From: Perognathus longimembris pacificus
Lineage: Eukaryota; Chordata; Mammalia; Rodentia; Heteromyidae
Direction: 5' to 3'
Assembly (NCBI RefSeq): GCF_023159225.1
Contig: NC_063161.1
Coordinates: 123,418,958 to 123,482,957, forward strand
DNA: 64,000 nucleotides
The notes under the pieces were generated by a model that was not told where the DNA came from, searched no databases, and was given only the letters and a program-made list of their open reading frames with translations. The number at the start of each line of letters is the position of its first letter. Within the stretch, counting starts at the first letter, position 1. The position numbers and the translations under genes were made by a program. Positions 1-11,860 of this stretch are shown here, piece by piece.

Positions 1-2222
1 AGCTGAACTAAACATGTAGTTTCACTGTTTCGTCTCTTAAAAGTAAATCGATTTTTGTACTATGCTCTTAAAGATGTTTCAGCAGGAATAGATTTATTTC
101 CAAGATCAAAATTCAAATTCAAAATTAAATAGTCATTAAAATGCTTACCTCCAGTAGACTATAAATACACAGAAATTCTCTTTATGGAAAGTAACATGCA
201 GGCTCATGTTAAAAATGTATAAAACAAACTCAGAGCAGTTCTGATTATGTGGGATGATGATGATAGTGCAATAAAGCCCTTCCCAGAATGACTACTAGTG
301 ATATCCGTAAATGGATTTTGGTAGAAGAAAGAAAGCACACTGCTGTGTCAATCAATACAGAGTTTGTCTGTAATGTAAAGATTAAGATTAGAATATTTAA
401 AAATTTAATACTTTGCCACTCCATATAGCACTTTGGAAGTCAATATCTTTGGCAACCTAGTCCATTTCCCTTCTTTGAAAGCATTATATATTTAAAGTTT
501 TTAAATTATTTATCTAGTTCATGTGATTAAAAATGAAAAAAAAAAAACCTACTCCATCCATTATCTTCTGCAGCTGCTGTCTGGATGCTAGCATTTTCCC
601 CCCTCTCTTAAATCCTTGATATTATTTTCTTATTATCCTGTTAAGAAAACTCAATTGATACATTACCAGAGCAAGAACAAACATCATGTGCTCATTAACA
701 TTGGAGAATTCAGCTCTTGAAATGTGGTCAGTGAGAGTTGTATAGGAAAAAAAAAAACCATAAATATTTCTACTGGTTGTGTTAGTTTCAGATCGGATGG
801 TTAAATATATCTTGTAAAGTGGCCACGAAGTACACAGTGTTGCTTTTTTGTGAAATTATAGCTGATGGGCTTTTATATTCATCTTTAAGAAAATTAGTCT
901 CAAAGTTACTCGAAAGGCTTCTTCAACAAACTTCACACTCATATTTTAGTATGGACATATTTACAATATCTGGAGGAGGTAAAATTGGAAAATACGATGT
1001 CAAAGAACTTATCAAAGTAACAAAGAAACCAGAAAATAGTCAAAGATGAGTCTATTTTCCTTTGACTTTTGCTAAAACCTTTGGGAAGAAACACCGTGAA
1101 ATAGACTCTAGAATTTGCTTCTTGTTCTGTGTACAGTCCCTCATTCCCCTTAGCTTCAGGAACATTTGTAATTGTAACTCCAATGCACTTACAGTAATGT
1201 ACAATGATTGTTTTATTTTCCTTCCACTTATGTCCTAAATAGCTCCGAGTATCCTGATTTCACCTACTTTATTTAAAGCAAGACAAACAAAATTGGGAAA
1301 ATGATTTGATTTAGGATTCTTTTTCTATCAGTTATAAAGAGAATACTTAAGAATACTATGCTGTTTTCCTTATTTAGAGCATTGTGCTAACAAGGATATA
1401 TTTAGTGGAAGAGATGAACTTTTGTCACAGTACAAGCTGAGGAGATCTTAATACTTAAACAATAGGAAAGATCTTCAGAGAATATTACTGTTTCTTTTAT
1501 TCTAATTCACATTAAGTTAGACATGTACAGTTGATAGCATCCAGTTGATCTGGAGATCAGAATTTAGCTGGGACTAGAGGAATAACTAACATGCTTCTCA
1601 TGTTATCATTTGGTGATTTATAAAAATGTGAAGCACATGGCAAGAAGAGAAAGTTACATTCTGCTAGTTTCCTAGTTCTGTGTTCCCCCATTGTTGTTGT
1701 AATTCTCTGTTATGGGGTTTTTCGCCACAGGCTCATAGGCTACAGTAGCAAGTTATATTCAGAACAGCTATTTTAGAAGACAATATCAAGAATTACAAAT
1801 AAATATCTGAACTTGTAGTGATATGTTGGGATGACTTATATTCTTTCTATACCAGGAGCATAAGCATAACTTTATTATAAAAAGTTAAATGATACTTAGA
1901 GCAATTTAGATAAAACTTGAATTATATTATGTTATTCCATCCTGGTATTTGAACTATAATTACTCTGGCAAATGCTGTTATTGTGGAAAGACAGCATCCA
2001 GTATCCACATTTAGGTGAGAATCAGTTCAATCCAGATATCCCCAGAATCCACCATATTCTACATGTAAGCAAGATCACAACAGGAGTATTCAGATTGTGA
2101 AGGCTTTTGTCTTTACTAATACATCTTTTAAACCCCTTAAAAATAATGACTAGCATTAAACAACTGACTACATTTGGGTGTGTGAAACACTTTATACATT
2201 GTTCGAGGAGAGGTGTATTTTT
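1..2222. other. single-copy AT-rich DNA, nothing recognised
   Basis: No repeat family, RNA gene or exon could be recognised. There are short A-runs near 537-548 and 750-760. The longest open frame (819-1049, + strand, 76 codons) has no recognisable domain and is the length expected by chance in AT-rich DNA. Confidence 0.5.
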
Positions 2223-2235
2223 AAACTTATTATCC

Positions 2236-2477
2236 GGGGCTGGGGATATGGCCTAGTGGCAAGAGTGCCTGCCTTGTATAGATGAGGCCCTGGGTTCTAT
2301 TCCACAGCACCACATATACAGAAAACGGCCAGAAGTGTCGCTGTGGCTCAAGTGACAGAGTGCTAGCCTTGAGCAAGAAGAAGCCAGGGACAGTGCTCAG
2401 GCCCTCAGTCCAAGGTCCAGGACTGGCCACTAAAAAAAAAACAACAACAAAAAAAAAAAACAAAAAAAAAAACCACA
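2236..2477 (+). mobile_element. IDL-Geo dimeric SINE with 12 bp target-site duplication
   Basis: The left half (about 2236-2330) starts GGGGCTGGGGATATGG and resembles the rodent ID/tRNA-Ala SINE, with a B-box-like GGTTCTATTCC. The right half (about 2331-2436) is the Geo module, running from GCTGTGGCTCAAGTG to CCAGGACTGGCC, and is followed by an A/C-rich tail. The target-site duplication AAACTTATTATC lies at 2223-2234 and 2478-2489 without mismatch. It is preceded by TT, giving the TT|AAA nick site typical of L1 endonuclease. The exact TSD suggests a fairly young insertion. Confidence 0.93.
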
Positions 2478-2489
2478 AAACTTATTATC

Positions 2490-2694
2490 TCTTTCAAATT
2501 AAGATATGAAGTAGTAGTAACATCTTTGTTTGGAAATAAGAAAGCACTAACATAGACAACTTAAATAATTTTCTTAAATCATCTAAGTATTCTAAATAAA
2601 GCATGTGGACTTGAACCAAGTTGAATGTTCCCTAAAATCTGTACACTTTGTTAGCTATTTTTCGTGTTTAAATCACTGTTTAATAGCTTTTTTA
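2490..2694. other. short single-copy stretch
   Basis: AT-rich sequence between a SINE and an old L1 3' end. Nothing recognised. Confidence 0.4.
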
Positions 2695-2862
2695 TTACTA
2701 TTATCTTTAGTTGTACAAAGGAGTTGCAATTTAACAAAGGAGTTTATGAAAAAATATATATTGATCAAAGCCTCTCCCTTCAACATTCTAACTCATCTGT
2801 CCCCTACACTATCTCTCTTCTCACGCTTCTTAAATTTTTAGCTTATACTATTTACTAGAAAT
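2695..2862 (-). mobile_element. old L1-type 3' end (minus strand), 'TTGTACAAC' family
   Basis: Read on the minus strand the segment ends in sequence like AACTCCTTTGTACAACTA. The same 3'-terminal sequence occurs near 9022-9300 (-), 11700-11860 (+) and 42530-42720 (-). Preceding sequence such as ACATTGATCAA is also shared. I interpret it as the 3' UTR end of an older L1 subfamily. The alternative is another non-LTR element; no coding part is attached. Confidence 0.55.
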
Positions 2863-3044
2863 GTTTTTAATGTATCTACAAATATTCCTTGCTCTTCTTT
2901 TGTTTGTCTTAAAAGATTATTTGGTAGAAATTAAGCACTTACCCGAATTTTGCCTTGCCCAATACTTTGGTGTCATAGAGCTCTGAGACCCTGTGCCCCA
3001 AATTCTAAAACCTTTATTACTTTAGTTAAAAAAATGAAGTTCTT

Positions 3045-3254
3045 GGGGCTGGGGATATGGCCTAGTGTCAAGAGTGCTTGCCTCATATACATAAGGTCCT
3101 GGGTTCAATTCCCCAGCACCACATATACAGAAAATGGCCACAAGTGGTGCTGTGGCTCAAGTGGCAGAGTGCTAGCCTTGAGCAAAAAATAAGCCAGGGA
3201 CAGTGCTCAGGCCCTGAGTCCAAGTCCCAGGACTGGCCAAAAAAAAAAAAAAAT
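3045..3254 (+). mobile_element. IDL-Geo dimeric SINE with 12 bp TSD (1 mismatch)
   Basis: Complete dimer: ID-like left half with GGTTCAATTCC (B box), then the Geo module and an A tail. Flanks 3031-3042 (AAAATGAAGTTC) and 3250-3261 (AAAATTAAGTTC) form the TSD with one difference. The TT|AAAA context at the left flank fits L1-type nicking. Confidence 0.92.
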
Positions 3255-3261
3255 TAAGTTC

Positions 3262-4161
3262 AAAATTTAAAAAAAGTAAAGCAAAGCCTGTCTAAACATT
3301 GTTTCACGTGTTGTCTAAATTATCATTTTTCCTCTCTCTGTCTTTCTATAGTCATATGTATTTATGTAATTTGAAATATTTAATTAGATATTATGCAGTT
3401 AGATAACATATGAATTAAACTTTGATAGGTGTTCAATGTGCTGGTTGAATTTTTATTTACCATTTTATAATTATACTTTTCAAATGTCATTATTTTAAAA
3501 TATTGTCCTATTATCACTGAAATAGGTTTCATTATTGATACAGTTTAAGGAGAAGACAACATAGGCTCTTGAATATTCACTGTTCCTATTTGCCTTTGGA
3601 TACATGAGAATTAGATTTTTCTGTACAATTTTTTTTTCCTACAGAACATTTACAAATAAATGTTCAGACATAGCAAAGTCATATGAACTAAATAATCTAA
3701 AATTCAGACTAGATTCATGGGAACAGTACTTCCCATGTTACACTAATCATACTGAAATTAAGATTTAGTTTTTTTTAGTCTTGCATCACAGAATTAGGAA
3801 CACTTGATGTTTATTGACATGGTCTGAGCAGAAGAAAATCCTTACTTGTTGCTTATTTATTTGATTAAATTTATCTGTCACAAATTTTATCTATCAACAA
3901 ATGTCTCCTGGAGAGTTTTGTTACTTTCCCTGTGTAAGATACCACACTTTTACCATTTATAATTTAAAACTGAACCATGCTGCAATTATCTACCTGCTTT
4001 CTTGCTTTCTCCTTTCAGGATTTTCTTTCTTTTTTTTGCCCCCCAGCTCATTCTGGGTTCCTGTGATTAGCCTTTGGTTCCTGTTCTCTTCACTGGAGAA
4101 CTCTTTTATTAGTTAAGGACCTTTGTTAGGGAAAATGTTGGAACAAATTGTCAAAATTGTT
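3262..4161. other. single-copy AT-rich DNA
   Basis: No family, RNA or exon recognised. Short open frames here carry no recognisable domain. Confidence 0.45.
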
Positions 4162-4737
4162 AATGAGAATGGCCAAGAGACATATGAAAAAGTACTCTAC
4201 ATCACTGGCCATAAAAGAAATGCAAATCAAAACAACACTGGGATTCCATCTCACCCCAGCAAGAATGGCCTATGTCAAGAAAACTAACAATAATAAATGT
4301 TGGAGGGGATGTGGCCAAAAGGGAATCCTACTTCATTGTTGGTGGGAATGTAAACTGGTTCAGCCACTCTGGCAAGCACTATGAAGATTCCTCAGAAGGC
4401 TAAACATAGAACTCCCCTATGACCCAGCAGCCCCACTTTTGGGCATCTACCCAAAAGACCACAAACAAAACACACTAAAGCCACCAGCACAACAATGTTC
4501 ATTGCAGCGCAATTTGTCATAGCGAGATTCTGGAACCAACCCAGATGCCCCTCTGTAGACGAATGGATCAGGAAAATGTGGTACATATACACAGTGGAAT
4601 TTTATGCTTCTATCAGAAAGAATGACATTGCCCCATTCGTAAGGAAATGGAAGGACTTGGAAAAAATTATCCTAAGTGAAGTGAGCCAGACCCAAAGAAA
4701 CATGGACTCTATGGTCTCCCTTATAGAGAATAATTAG
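4162..4737 (+). pseudogene. L1 ORF2 C-terminal remnant
   Basis: This encodes the last ~190 codons of L1 ORF2, downstream of the endonuclease and RT domains. The Cys-rich C-terminal motif is visible as CWRGCGQKG followed by [16 protein letters not shown] frameshift near 4385-4495 separates two open pieces; the second ends in TAG at 4735-4737. Without the 5' part and promoter it has no expected function. Confidence 0.9.
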
Positions 4738-5107
4738 CACAGGTTTAGGCTAGTCACAGCAGAGGATCACAAGAGCCCAATAGCTATGCCCTTATGAACA
4801 CATAAGATGATGCTAAGTGAAATGAACTCAATGTTATGGAAACGAGTGTTATATCACTGTTGTAATTACTTTCAACATTCCATGTGACACTGCAGCTTCT
4901 ATTGTTGATGATTCTCTTGTATCCCCTTCCTGTGGTTGTACCTGCACTATCACTGTATCTTTTCTGAGTACATTGGAAACTGTATACTGGTATTAGAACT
5001 AGGAAAGTGAAAGGGAATACCAAAATCGAGAGACACAGGATAAAAAGACAAACGACTACAAAAGCAATACTGGCAAAATCATTTGGTGTAAACCAACTGA
5101 ACAACTC

Positions 5108-5165
5108 ACGGGGGAGGGGGGCCGGGAATGGGGGAGTGGGGAAGGGCGAAAGAGGGAGGAGGTAA
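5108..5165 (+). repeat. G-rich polypurine tract of L1 3' UTR (potential G-quadruplex)
   Basis: At least four runs of three or more G are separated by 1-4 bases, for example GGGGGAGGGGGGCCGGG. The same tract appears as C-rich sequence in the minus-strand L1s near 19440, 30828, 34975, 43860, 51645 and 56570. G-rich polypurine tracts in the 3' UTR are a known feature of mammalian L1. Confidence 0.75.
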
Positions 5166-5245
5166 CAAACAGTACAAGAAATGTATCCAATGCCAAACAT
5201 ATGAAACTGTAACCTCTCTGTACATCAGTTTGACAATAAAATTTT

Positions 5246-5710
5246 TTTTAAAAGAGTTAAATGCATAGTATTCAGAACAATATAAACTGATCCTTCAATT
5301 TATCTTTCATGAAATAATCAGTAAAATGTAACACTAGTAAGTAAAACTGGTAAAAAGAGGAATGCTATACTTTTTCAGAAAAAGTTAGAAATTATTTTTC
5401 TCCTAGCTATGGCACTAGTTTAGATTCAATGTAAACATGACATGTAATATTTGGATTACTTGACTTCTAATTCAGATATTGTTTTCATTACTTCTGATGA
5501 AGAACTATTCATAAAGTTCTTAGAGATGAATTAACAATCAAATCCTTAGACAAGAATTGTACACATGAATCTTACTTTTCCATCAATTAATCTCTAAGAT
5601 AAAGAAGTATATACTGTGCTGATAAGTAATAATATTTTAGCTAAAGGTAAAAAAATACATAAAAAATTAGATAATCCAGAGAAAGTCTGGTCTTCACCAA
5701 AACTTCCAAC
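5246..5710. other. single-copy AT-rich DNA
   Basis: Nothing recognised between the L1 3' end and the next SINE. Confidence 0.4.
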
Positions 5711-5940
5711 TGTGCACTGGTGGCTCAGCCTATAATCCTACCAGGATCAGAGTTCCATCAGCTCAGGCAGAAAGGTCCTTGAGACTCTTATCGCCAGCAA
5801 AAAAACAAAGATCCAGTAAAAAGCTTGATGTAGAGCTATGGTTCAAGTGATAAAATACTAGCCTTGAGCAAAAAACACTCCAGGACAGCACGAAGGCTCT
5901 GAAGTAAAACTCCAGGATGGGCACAACAACAAAACAAAAC
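5711..5940 (+). mobile_element. B1-type/Geo composite SINE, degenerate
   Basis: The left part resembles a 7SL-derived B1 unit (CACTGGTGGCTCAGCCTATA, GAGACTCTTATC). The right part carries the module seen in IDL-Geo, diverged (GAGCTATGGTTCAAGTG, CTAGCCTTGAGCAAAA). An A/C-rich tail follows. There are many substitutions relative to the other copies, so it is older than the IDL-Geo insertions. Confidence 0.75.
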
Positions 5941-5973
5941 TTTTCAGTTATATTTGCTTATTTGTAAGTTGGG

Positions 5974-6298
5974 CTTTTTGTTGTTGGGTGGGTTTTTTTG
6001 TTTGGGGATGTTTTATATTTTGTTTTGGTTTTTGTTTTGTTTTGGTTTTGGTTTCATTTCTTTTTCCTGATGGTGGATTGTGGGGCTTGAACTCTGAGCC
6101 TGGGAGCTGTCCCTGAGCTTCTGTTGCTCAAATCAAGCACTCTATCATTTGAGCCTCAGTGCCATTTCCCAGCTTTTCTGTGATTAATTGGAAATGAGAG
6201 TCTCCCAGACTTTACTGCCCATGCTGGCTTTGAACCACAGTCCTCAGCTCTCGCTCCTGAGTAGCTAGAATTATAGACAGAGTCACAGGCACTTGGCT
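5974..6298 (-). mobile_element. B1-type/Geo composite SINE with expanded tail
   Basis: On the minus strand the element runs from AGCCAAGTGCC at 6298, through the B1-like half (CTACTCAGGAG-type motif, GAGACTCTC) and the Geo-like half, to about 6067. It is followed by a long low-complexity tail that appears on the plus strand as T/G-rich sequence (5974-6066). I infer expansion of a (CAAAA)-type tail. Confidence 0.75.
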
Positions 6299-8896
6299 TT
6301 TGTGTGGTTTGAATAGATTACAGTGACATGCTTTATTGTTTAGTAGAACACAGCTGAAATGCTTCCTGTGTTGTGGAGAAATATATGTCAGAATAAAACT
6401 TTTATAAATAGGATAAACATTTCCTCTGTCTGAAACAGGTCAGTCCTTTTCTGTTGTTTTCTCTTTTGTGCTTATTTTATTTTGCTTTGCTTTGCATTAC
6501 TGTTTCATGTATACTGGCTGGTGGAAGATTTGTGCTCTTATATGAAAAGTAAAGCAAGAGTTAGCATAGATAAGAATATTGGTTCAGGTAAGCAGTCGTT
6601 TGAGGAAATAACAAGAAACACTTGGGCTGATTTTGTGTCTTTTAACAGCATACTTATTTTAAGACATAAAAGAAAATGGAACTCCTAATGATCCTTACAT
6701 CATACTAATTAAAGAAAGATGCAGAGAATAAAGGATAACAATCTGAGATTCAGAAGGCAAATAACTTCTTTGATGACAACAAAGAATCTTTGCTGAAACA
6801 AAGAATAGGTTACTTTTGCACTGAGTTCAAACTGGCAAGCCAGGACTTGCATGCATATTATTTTAAGTAGAAATATTTGCTTCTTTTTTCTTGGTAACCT
6901 AATTGAAACTCAAAAAGCAATGTTTCTTGGATTTAATTGTAATACATAACAAATAATTGTGAGGAAAAATCATTCTTTAGTTGTGAAGAAAAATGTCTAA
7001 ACCATCTTGTTTTGGTAGAAGTATATTTAAATGTCCTTTCAATTGTCTAGAATTATGTTTGCTTTTGCTGCTTTTCCTTTCTTGTTTCCTTGGCTGTTAT
7101 TAGAAAATAATACCCTCAGGTCCTATTTAATTTCACCCACAATTCTAAGCTATTAGCAGTGATAAAAGCAAACAACTTTAAATATTAGGAACTTGCTTAA
7201 TAAATGTTTATATAGGAATTCAAATTACTTACCACACGTGAATTGTAAAAAGTTAAAACTTTTTCCTATCTCTTTTATTGATGTGTGCTATCCAGAATAC
7301 CAGCACTGGAAAATAATTATCAAGATTCTTTTCTGTAATGCAGTTAATAATTTTTCCCCAGAACTTATGCAAAAAGGAAAGCTTTTGGTTTCTCTGCCCA
7401 TATAAATAATCATGGTTTGATCTGTGATGTATGTTTTCCTGTCATTTCTTCATTGTTTGAGACAAGAAGGGGAGGCCTTAGAAACGTATGTATTACCAAG
7501 TTTAACCCATCCAATTTATTTTCTCCAGATAATGCCCCACTTAGGGTCATTCTATTTAGGCAATAATACACCATTTTTTCCCCCTCTCAATCCTCCTGTG
7601 TGAGCCTGTCATTCTAACAGAGGCTGTTATATACATTTATCAACAAAGAAAGGGTGTAAGACAGGATGTTAGCATTTCCAAGTGGCTAAGAAACAGAATA
7701 TGATAGCAATAGCTCTCCTTTTCCAGTCAATACTGAGAGGATAACAGAAAGTGTCAGGTGAAAAAAATGACCAAAATATAAAATGAAATCTGTAAGCCAG
7801 ATCTATGTGACCACTAAGGACTAAGCAATCACAGTATTGAAAGGGGGATTTTGCTCCCAACTTTTTGTAAAAATCATTGTCTAAAGTTCATAAGGGCCTA
7901 GGTCTCTATATTAAGACATGACACATTTATTTTATATTTTTGAAATGATTTACCATTATTTCTTCAAATAGCATTTCTTTATATGTGACTAATTATTTTT
8001 TTGTAGCTTGTATTCTAGAACTGTTTAAAGTAAAAGGAAACAGTGACCACTTCAATAGCAAGGATAGGAAGAAATAATGTATCTCTGCAAACACTCTATA
8101 TCCATCTATCTGACACATTATGCATCTTATGATGACTTGCAAAGCAATATTTTGTAAAACACTTGATGTTAATGAGTTATTAGAACTATAATTTAAACTT
8201 TAGCAAATGGCCAAGTACAGAAACATGTGTTCATAGTAAAAAAAAACCAATAAGGCAATATTAAGCTGGAAGTTTGAAGAACATCCAGCCCTCTCTCTAC
8301 CTAGGCTTCAAGTGCGAATAGCAGAGTCCACTGGAGGCAATTATATTTACAGAAAGGAAGATATTATAATTCTTGATTCTTTGCTCACTTCAAGACTTGC
8401 TCGATGGCGAAATGTAAGGGGAGATTTAATAACTAGTGTAAGTTTGAGAGAATGCTTTAGGAATAAATTTAGATTGACCATATATCAACATCTTCCACAA
8501 AACTGACATGAATCTCTCTCTTGCTTAGAAGCAGACTGACAGTGAGCTTGCTTATTATTTTTTTTTTTGCTTTTTTCTCCCGTGGGAACATGAACATGGT
8601 GCATCTTGCAGCCTGTTCTAAAATAACTTTCTGCAGAAACAACTTTCATTTTCCCCCGTTTTAAACAAACTATTATGGATTCATGTATCAGGGTGTCAGT
8701 GATGTGAAAGATGCACATGTAGAAAATTGAGAAATTAGGAATGAGGCATGCAAGGGATAGAACTTGATTTAAGAGGAAGGAAATAATAAACAGCATACTT
8801 AACTGAAAATATCTCGATGCTCTCTACATTCATTGTGAAAGTCTTGAACGATATTTTATTTTTCAGTTGATTGCAAGCCTTTTTAAAAGTATTTTG
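6299..8896. other. single-copy AT-rich DNA
   Basis: 2.6 kb with no repeat family, exon or RNA gene that I could recognise. Several frames of 60-100 codons occur (for example 8485-8796, - strand), none with a recognisable domain. Confidence 0.45.
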
Positions 8897-9012
8897 TAAC
8901 AAATCGAGAGAAAATGAGGAAAAAAGTGATAGTGTGCAAAAAGAAATATATTCAACACCTGACTTATGTAACTGTAACCACACTGTAAATCACCTTTACA
9001 ATAAAAATTTTA
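8897..9012 (+). mobile_element. old L1 3' end fragment (plus)
   Basis: The sequence ends CTTATGTAACTGTAACC, then CACCTTTACAATAAAA and an A/T tail. It shares this 3' terminus with 10210-10345 and, more diverged, 37150-37262. Only the terminal ~115 bp of the 3' UTR is present. Confidence 0.65.
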
Positions 9013-9021
9013 AAAATTATT

Positions 9022-9300
9022 TGTAAGTAGTTGTAAAAGGAGTTAACATTCAACAAACCAGTTTATAAATATAGTGCCCCTTGGTCAATATTACCCCTTT
9101 CAACATTCTCACTCACCTCTCCTACCCCACCCATTTCCTCACTTTTATTAATTTTTAGGATATATCTTGAATTTACTTTTTTGCCATTTAACAAAGCAAT
9201 TTATGTAGATAATGTATCTTGATCTGTTTCATCCCTTCAGCCTTTTCAACACCCTTGGGCCCATTCTTTCCATTATTTCCTCAATTCTGTGGTAAGTACA
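9022..9300 (-). mobile_element. old L1-type 3' end (minus), 'TTGTACAAC' family
   Basis: Begins on the plus strand with AGTTGTAAAAGGAGTTAAC and continues through pyrimidine-rich sequence (CCCTTTCAACATTCTCACTC) shared with 2695-2862. It lies back to back with the plus-strand 3' end at 8897-9012. Confidence 0.55.
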
Positions 9301-9357
9301 ATGAATTATTGACCATTGCAAACCTTTGGAAGGCTCTATTGGTCTCATTAAAATTAT

Positions 9358-9411
9358 ATGTTACTGCATTATTTATAGTAGTCAAGTCATGAATTTAGTG
9401 CCCATATGAAA
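9358..9411 (+). mobile_element. short ancient L1 ORF2-like fragment
   Basis: GCATTATTTATAGTAGTCAA followed by AGTGCCCAT resembles the conserved L1 ORF2 C-terminal segment encoding A(A)xFVIAxxWNxPxCP. It is short and diverged, so confidence is limited. Confidence 0.4.
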
Positions 9412-9853
9412 GAACTGCCTGCCTGGGCTATATGGAGAGCCAATGTGTTAAAAACAAACAATACATAAATAATATGTATATAAATTTTCATGTAACTATA
9501 AATATACATGTTAAATAATGACAAGCACTATACTTGTACAGTAAGTTCACTAAAACATCTCTGATTCATTCAAGTTTCTGAAATGTTCAAATGGGGAAAA
9601 ATATTGTTGAAAGAATTTACTCTTAGCCAGGAAGAAGTAGGAATAAGTGACAATAAAAGCAATATCTCCCTCCTAAGTGGGACTACCTATGTGAAGCTGG
9701 TGGGAAGATGGATCAACAAAATCTTCCCAGAGAAAATGGAAGCTAAACCATCATTTAAAGAATTTAAAGATGATGCATGTGAAGGTAGATACAAGAAAAA
9801 ATACAACCATACATAAACGGAAATTAAAATATAGTTTTCCTTATAGAGTAACA
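9412..9853 (+). repeat. direct repeat copy A (related to 16870-17472)
   Basis: Matches 16890-17472 in order over nearly its whole length. Shared blocks include CAAGTTTCTGAAATGTT, AGGAAGAAGTAGGAATAAGT, GGGACTACCTATGTGAA, GCTAAACCATCATTTAAAG and GGAAATTAAAATATAG. The left end (about 9412-9460) looks like the 3' half of a B1-type SINE (TGGGCTATATGGAGAGCC plus A/C tail). Copy A lacks a ~132 bp block present in copy B. It is not a family I recognise. Confidence 0.75.
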
Positions 9854-9895
9854 AGTCTAAACATTCACGCAGTGAGAAAAAGGAGGATATTCTTA

Positions 9896-10345
9896 GGAGA
9901 GGATCACAAGGGCTCAATATCTATGTGCATATATAATCATGTAAAATAATGTTTAATGAAATGAACTCCTAGAGATGGGAGCAAGAGGGTTTTTTTATTG
10001 TAATGTTTTCACTTATTTTTTAACCCTTCTTTCCTTTTTGCTTTGGTTTATTTCCTTCTGTCACTTTAAAAAAAATTCTGTACCCTTTGCCTTGTATATA
10101 AGTATATCTGATTTGTGGGGAGAGGAGGAGTACAGAAATAGTAAGGCAAAGTGTGAACCAATTCAGCACTGAGACCCACTAGACATGATGTTGGAAATGA
10201 AATATACAACTTGGAGGAGGAGGGAGTCAGGAGAGAAAAAACTGAGAGAGAATGAGGGAGCAGGCGACACTTTTCAAAAGGATATATATTCATTACCTGA
10301 CTTATGTAACTGTAACCCTTCTGTATATCACCTTTACAATAAAGT
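9896..10345 (+). mobile_element. old L1 3' UTR fragment (plus)
   Basis: Starts GGATCACAAGGGCTCAATA, the same 3' UTR region as younger L1s (GGATCACAAGAGCCCAATAG at 4762). It runs through AAATGAACTCCTAGAGATGGG and a G/A-rich stretch (10210-10265), and ends CACCTTTACAATAAAGTTTT. It also matches 36888-37262. This is an older 3' UTR lineage than the L1 at 43756. Confidence 0.7.
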
Positions 10346-11065
10346 TTTAAAATAAAACCTATGAGTTCTGTATTTTCTCCTTCAGATGGAATTTCAAAAA
10401 GTTTTCAAAAAGTTTTGGGGTTTTTGTTGTTGCTTTTGTTGTTTTTTCAAGAAATGAAGGTAGAAGCACAAGTGTTAGAGAAAGTAATGAGAATGGGGGG
10501 ATGGATAAGTGTGAGTAACTGATGTAAGTAAACATAAAAATAGGTTATATACATAAATAAAATGTCATAAAGACTTTATTTATCAAAATTAATATATAGG
10601 ACTAAACATTCTACAAGCCTTAGGCCACAAACCTTCCATTTATTGTGTGTCGATGATTACACCTAGCCCCTGTTCAGACTGCAGAAAGCGTTGAGCTTCA
10701 CTGAGTGCCAACATTCTGAAATCCTTCCCTCTGGCACACAGTGAGAGTCCAGTACTGTGTAGTTTTAGGAACATGAGTCCCTAGTATGATAATCATGCTC
10801 TTTTCTCCTCTCTGTCCTTTGTCTTTGTACAACAATCTATTGTGCAACCTTTTTGCTTCGTTAGACACTTACCAATGTACAAAGAAATGTTTCCTATCTT
10901 ATTTGGCCTCTTTAGGCCATCTTGTTCCTCAACATGCTTATGGATATTAGAATTGTGATGAATATTTTATGGCACAGTGTGCACCCCATCCTACTTCAGT
11001 AATCCTTTTCAATGTTGCTCAGGGAGTTCTCTGGCTTTACAGTCCATTGTAAAGGATTTGATTTT
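10346..11065. other. single-copy DNA
   Basis: Nothing recognised. The sequence is less AT-rich than its surroundings around 10640-10800, but no open frame of note is present. Confidence 0.4.
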
Positions 11066-11315
11066 AGCCCAGCACTGGTGGCTCCTACCTGTGTCCTACT
11101 CAGGACACAGATCTGAGAATCACAGTTGGAGGCCAGACTGAGCATGAAAATCTGAGAAGCTCTTATCTCCATTTAACCACCAAAAAGCCAAAAGTACAGC
11201 TGAGGCTCAAATGGTAAGTTCCAGCTTTAATCCTAATAGCAAAGGGATATCACCCAGACCTTGAGTTCAAGCACCAGTTTGGGCACCAAAAAACCAAACA
11301 AACAAACAAAAAAAA
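11066..11315 (+). mobile_element. B1-type/Geo composite SINE
   Basis: B1-like left half (AGCCCAGCACTGGTGGCTCC, CTACTCAGGA, TCTTATCTCC). The right half is a diverged Geo module (CAGCTGAGGCTCAAATGG, CTTGAGTTCAAGCACC). The tail is a (CAAA)n-like A/C sequence. Confidence 0.8.
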
Positions 11316-11699
11316 TGCCACTCAATAAGTCATTATTTTACTGACTTTTTGAGTAGGCAAAACTTGCACCCAAATACGATAAGGCATAGAGGTCAAAGGA
11401 ATAAAGGGATAAAACTCTTTTGTATCATGTCTTCCAGAGATTTTACTCTAACAACTTTAATATGTTCTTTAACCCTATTCTTTCTCTTTATTTTTTCCAA
11501 TTTAAACTGTATATAGATATGGATATAGAAATAACAAAACTACAATTCAGTTTTGAATTTTGTGGTATCAGTTGGATCAGGTGTCTTGCCCTAAGCCAAC
11601 TATTGAGGGCATTCAGTTTTATGCCATGTCTGCATCACATAATAATATTTATTTTACATAATAAAAAATCTTGAGACTTGCAGAGATATACAATAGTTA
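11316..11699. other. single-copy AT-rich DNA
   Basis: Nothing recognised. The open frame 11420-11674 has no identifiable domain. Confidence 0.4.
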
Positions 11700-11860
11700 T
11701 AAGTCATTATAAGAAGTAAAATATGAGCATGCAGAGAAGGGATGGGTTTAGGAGAGGTGGGGGAGAATGATAAAAGGGGTGACATTGATCAAGATGCATG
11801 GTATAGATAAACTCTTTTGTTGAATGTCAACTCCTTTGTACAACTATTTAAGACTATATA
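11700..11860 (+). mobile_element. old L1-type 3' end (plus), 'TTGTACAAC' family
   Basis: The G/A-rich stretch is followed by GGTGACATTGATCAAGATGC and ends CAACTCCTTTGTACAACTA. This is the sense orientation of the elements at 2695, 9022 and 42530. Confidence 0.55.

Larger units (their letters stand above)
4162..5245 (+). mobile_element. 5'-truncated L1: ORF2 C-terminus plus 3' UTR
   Basis: Homology to the L1 at 43756-50854 begins at AATGAGAATGGCC and continues through the ORF2 C-terminal region. That part is split over frames 4148-4384 and 4495-4737 and contains CWRGCGQKG and YASIRKNDI. The 3' UTR (about 4738-5245) contains a G-rich polypurine tract (5108-5163) and ends at CAGTTTGACAATAAAA. 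No full TSD could be fixed. The frame is broken between the two ORF2 pieces, so this is a dead copy. Confidence 0.93.

Noticed and set aside
2230..2509. Short open frames on both strands
   Set aside because: They lie wholly within the IDL-Geo SINE and its A tail.
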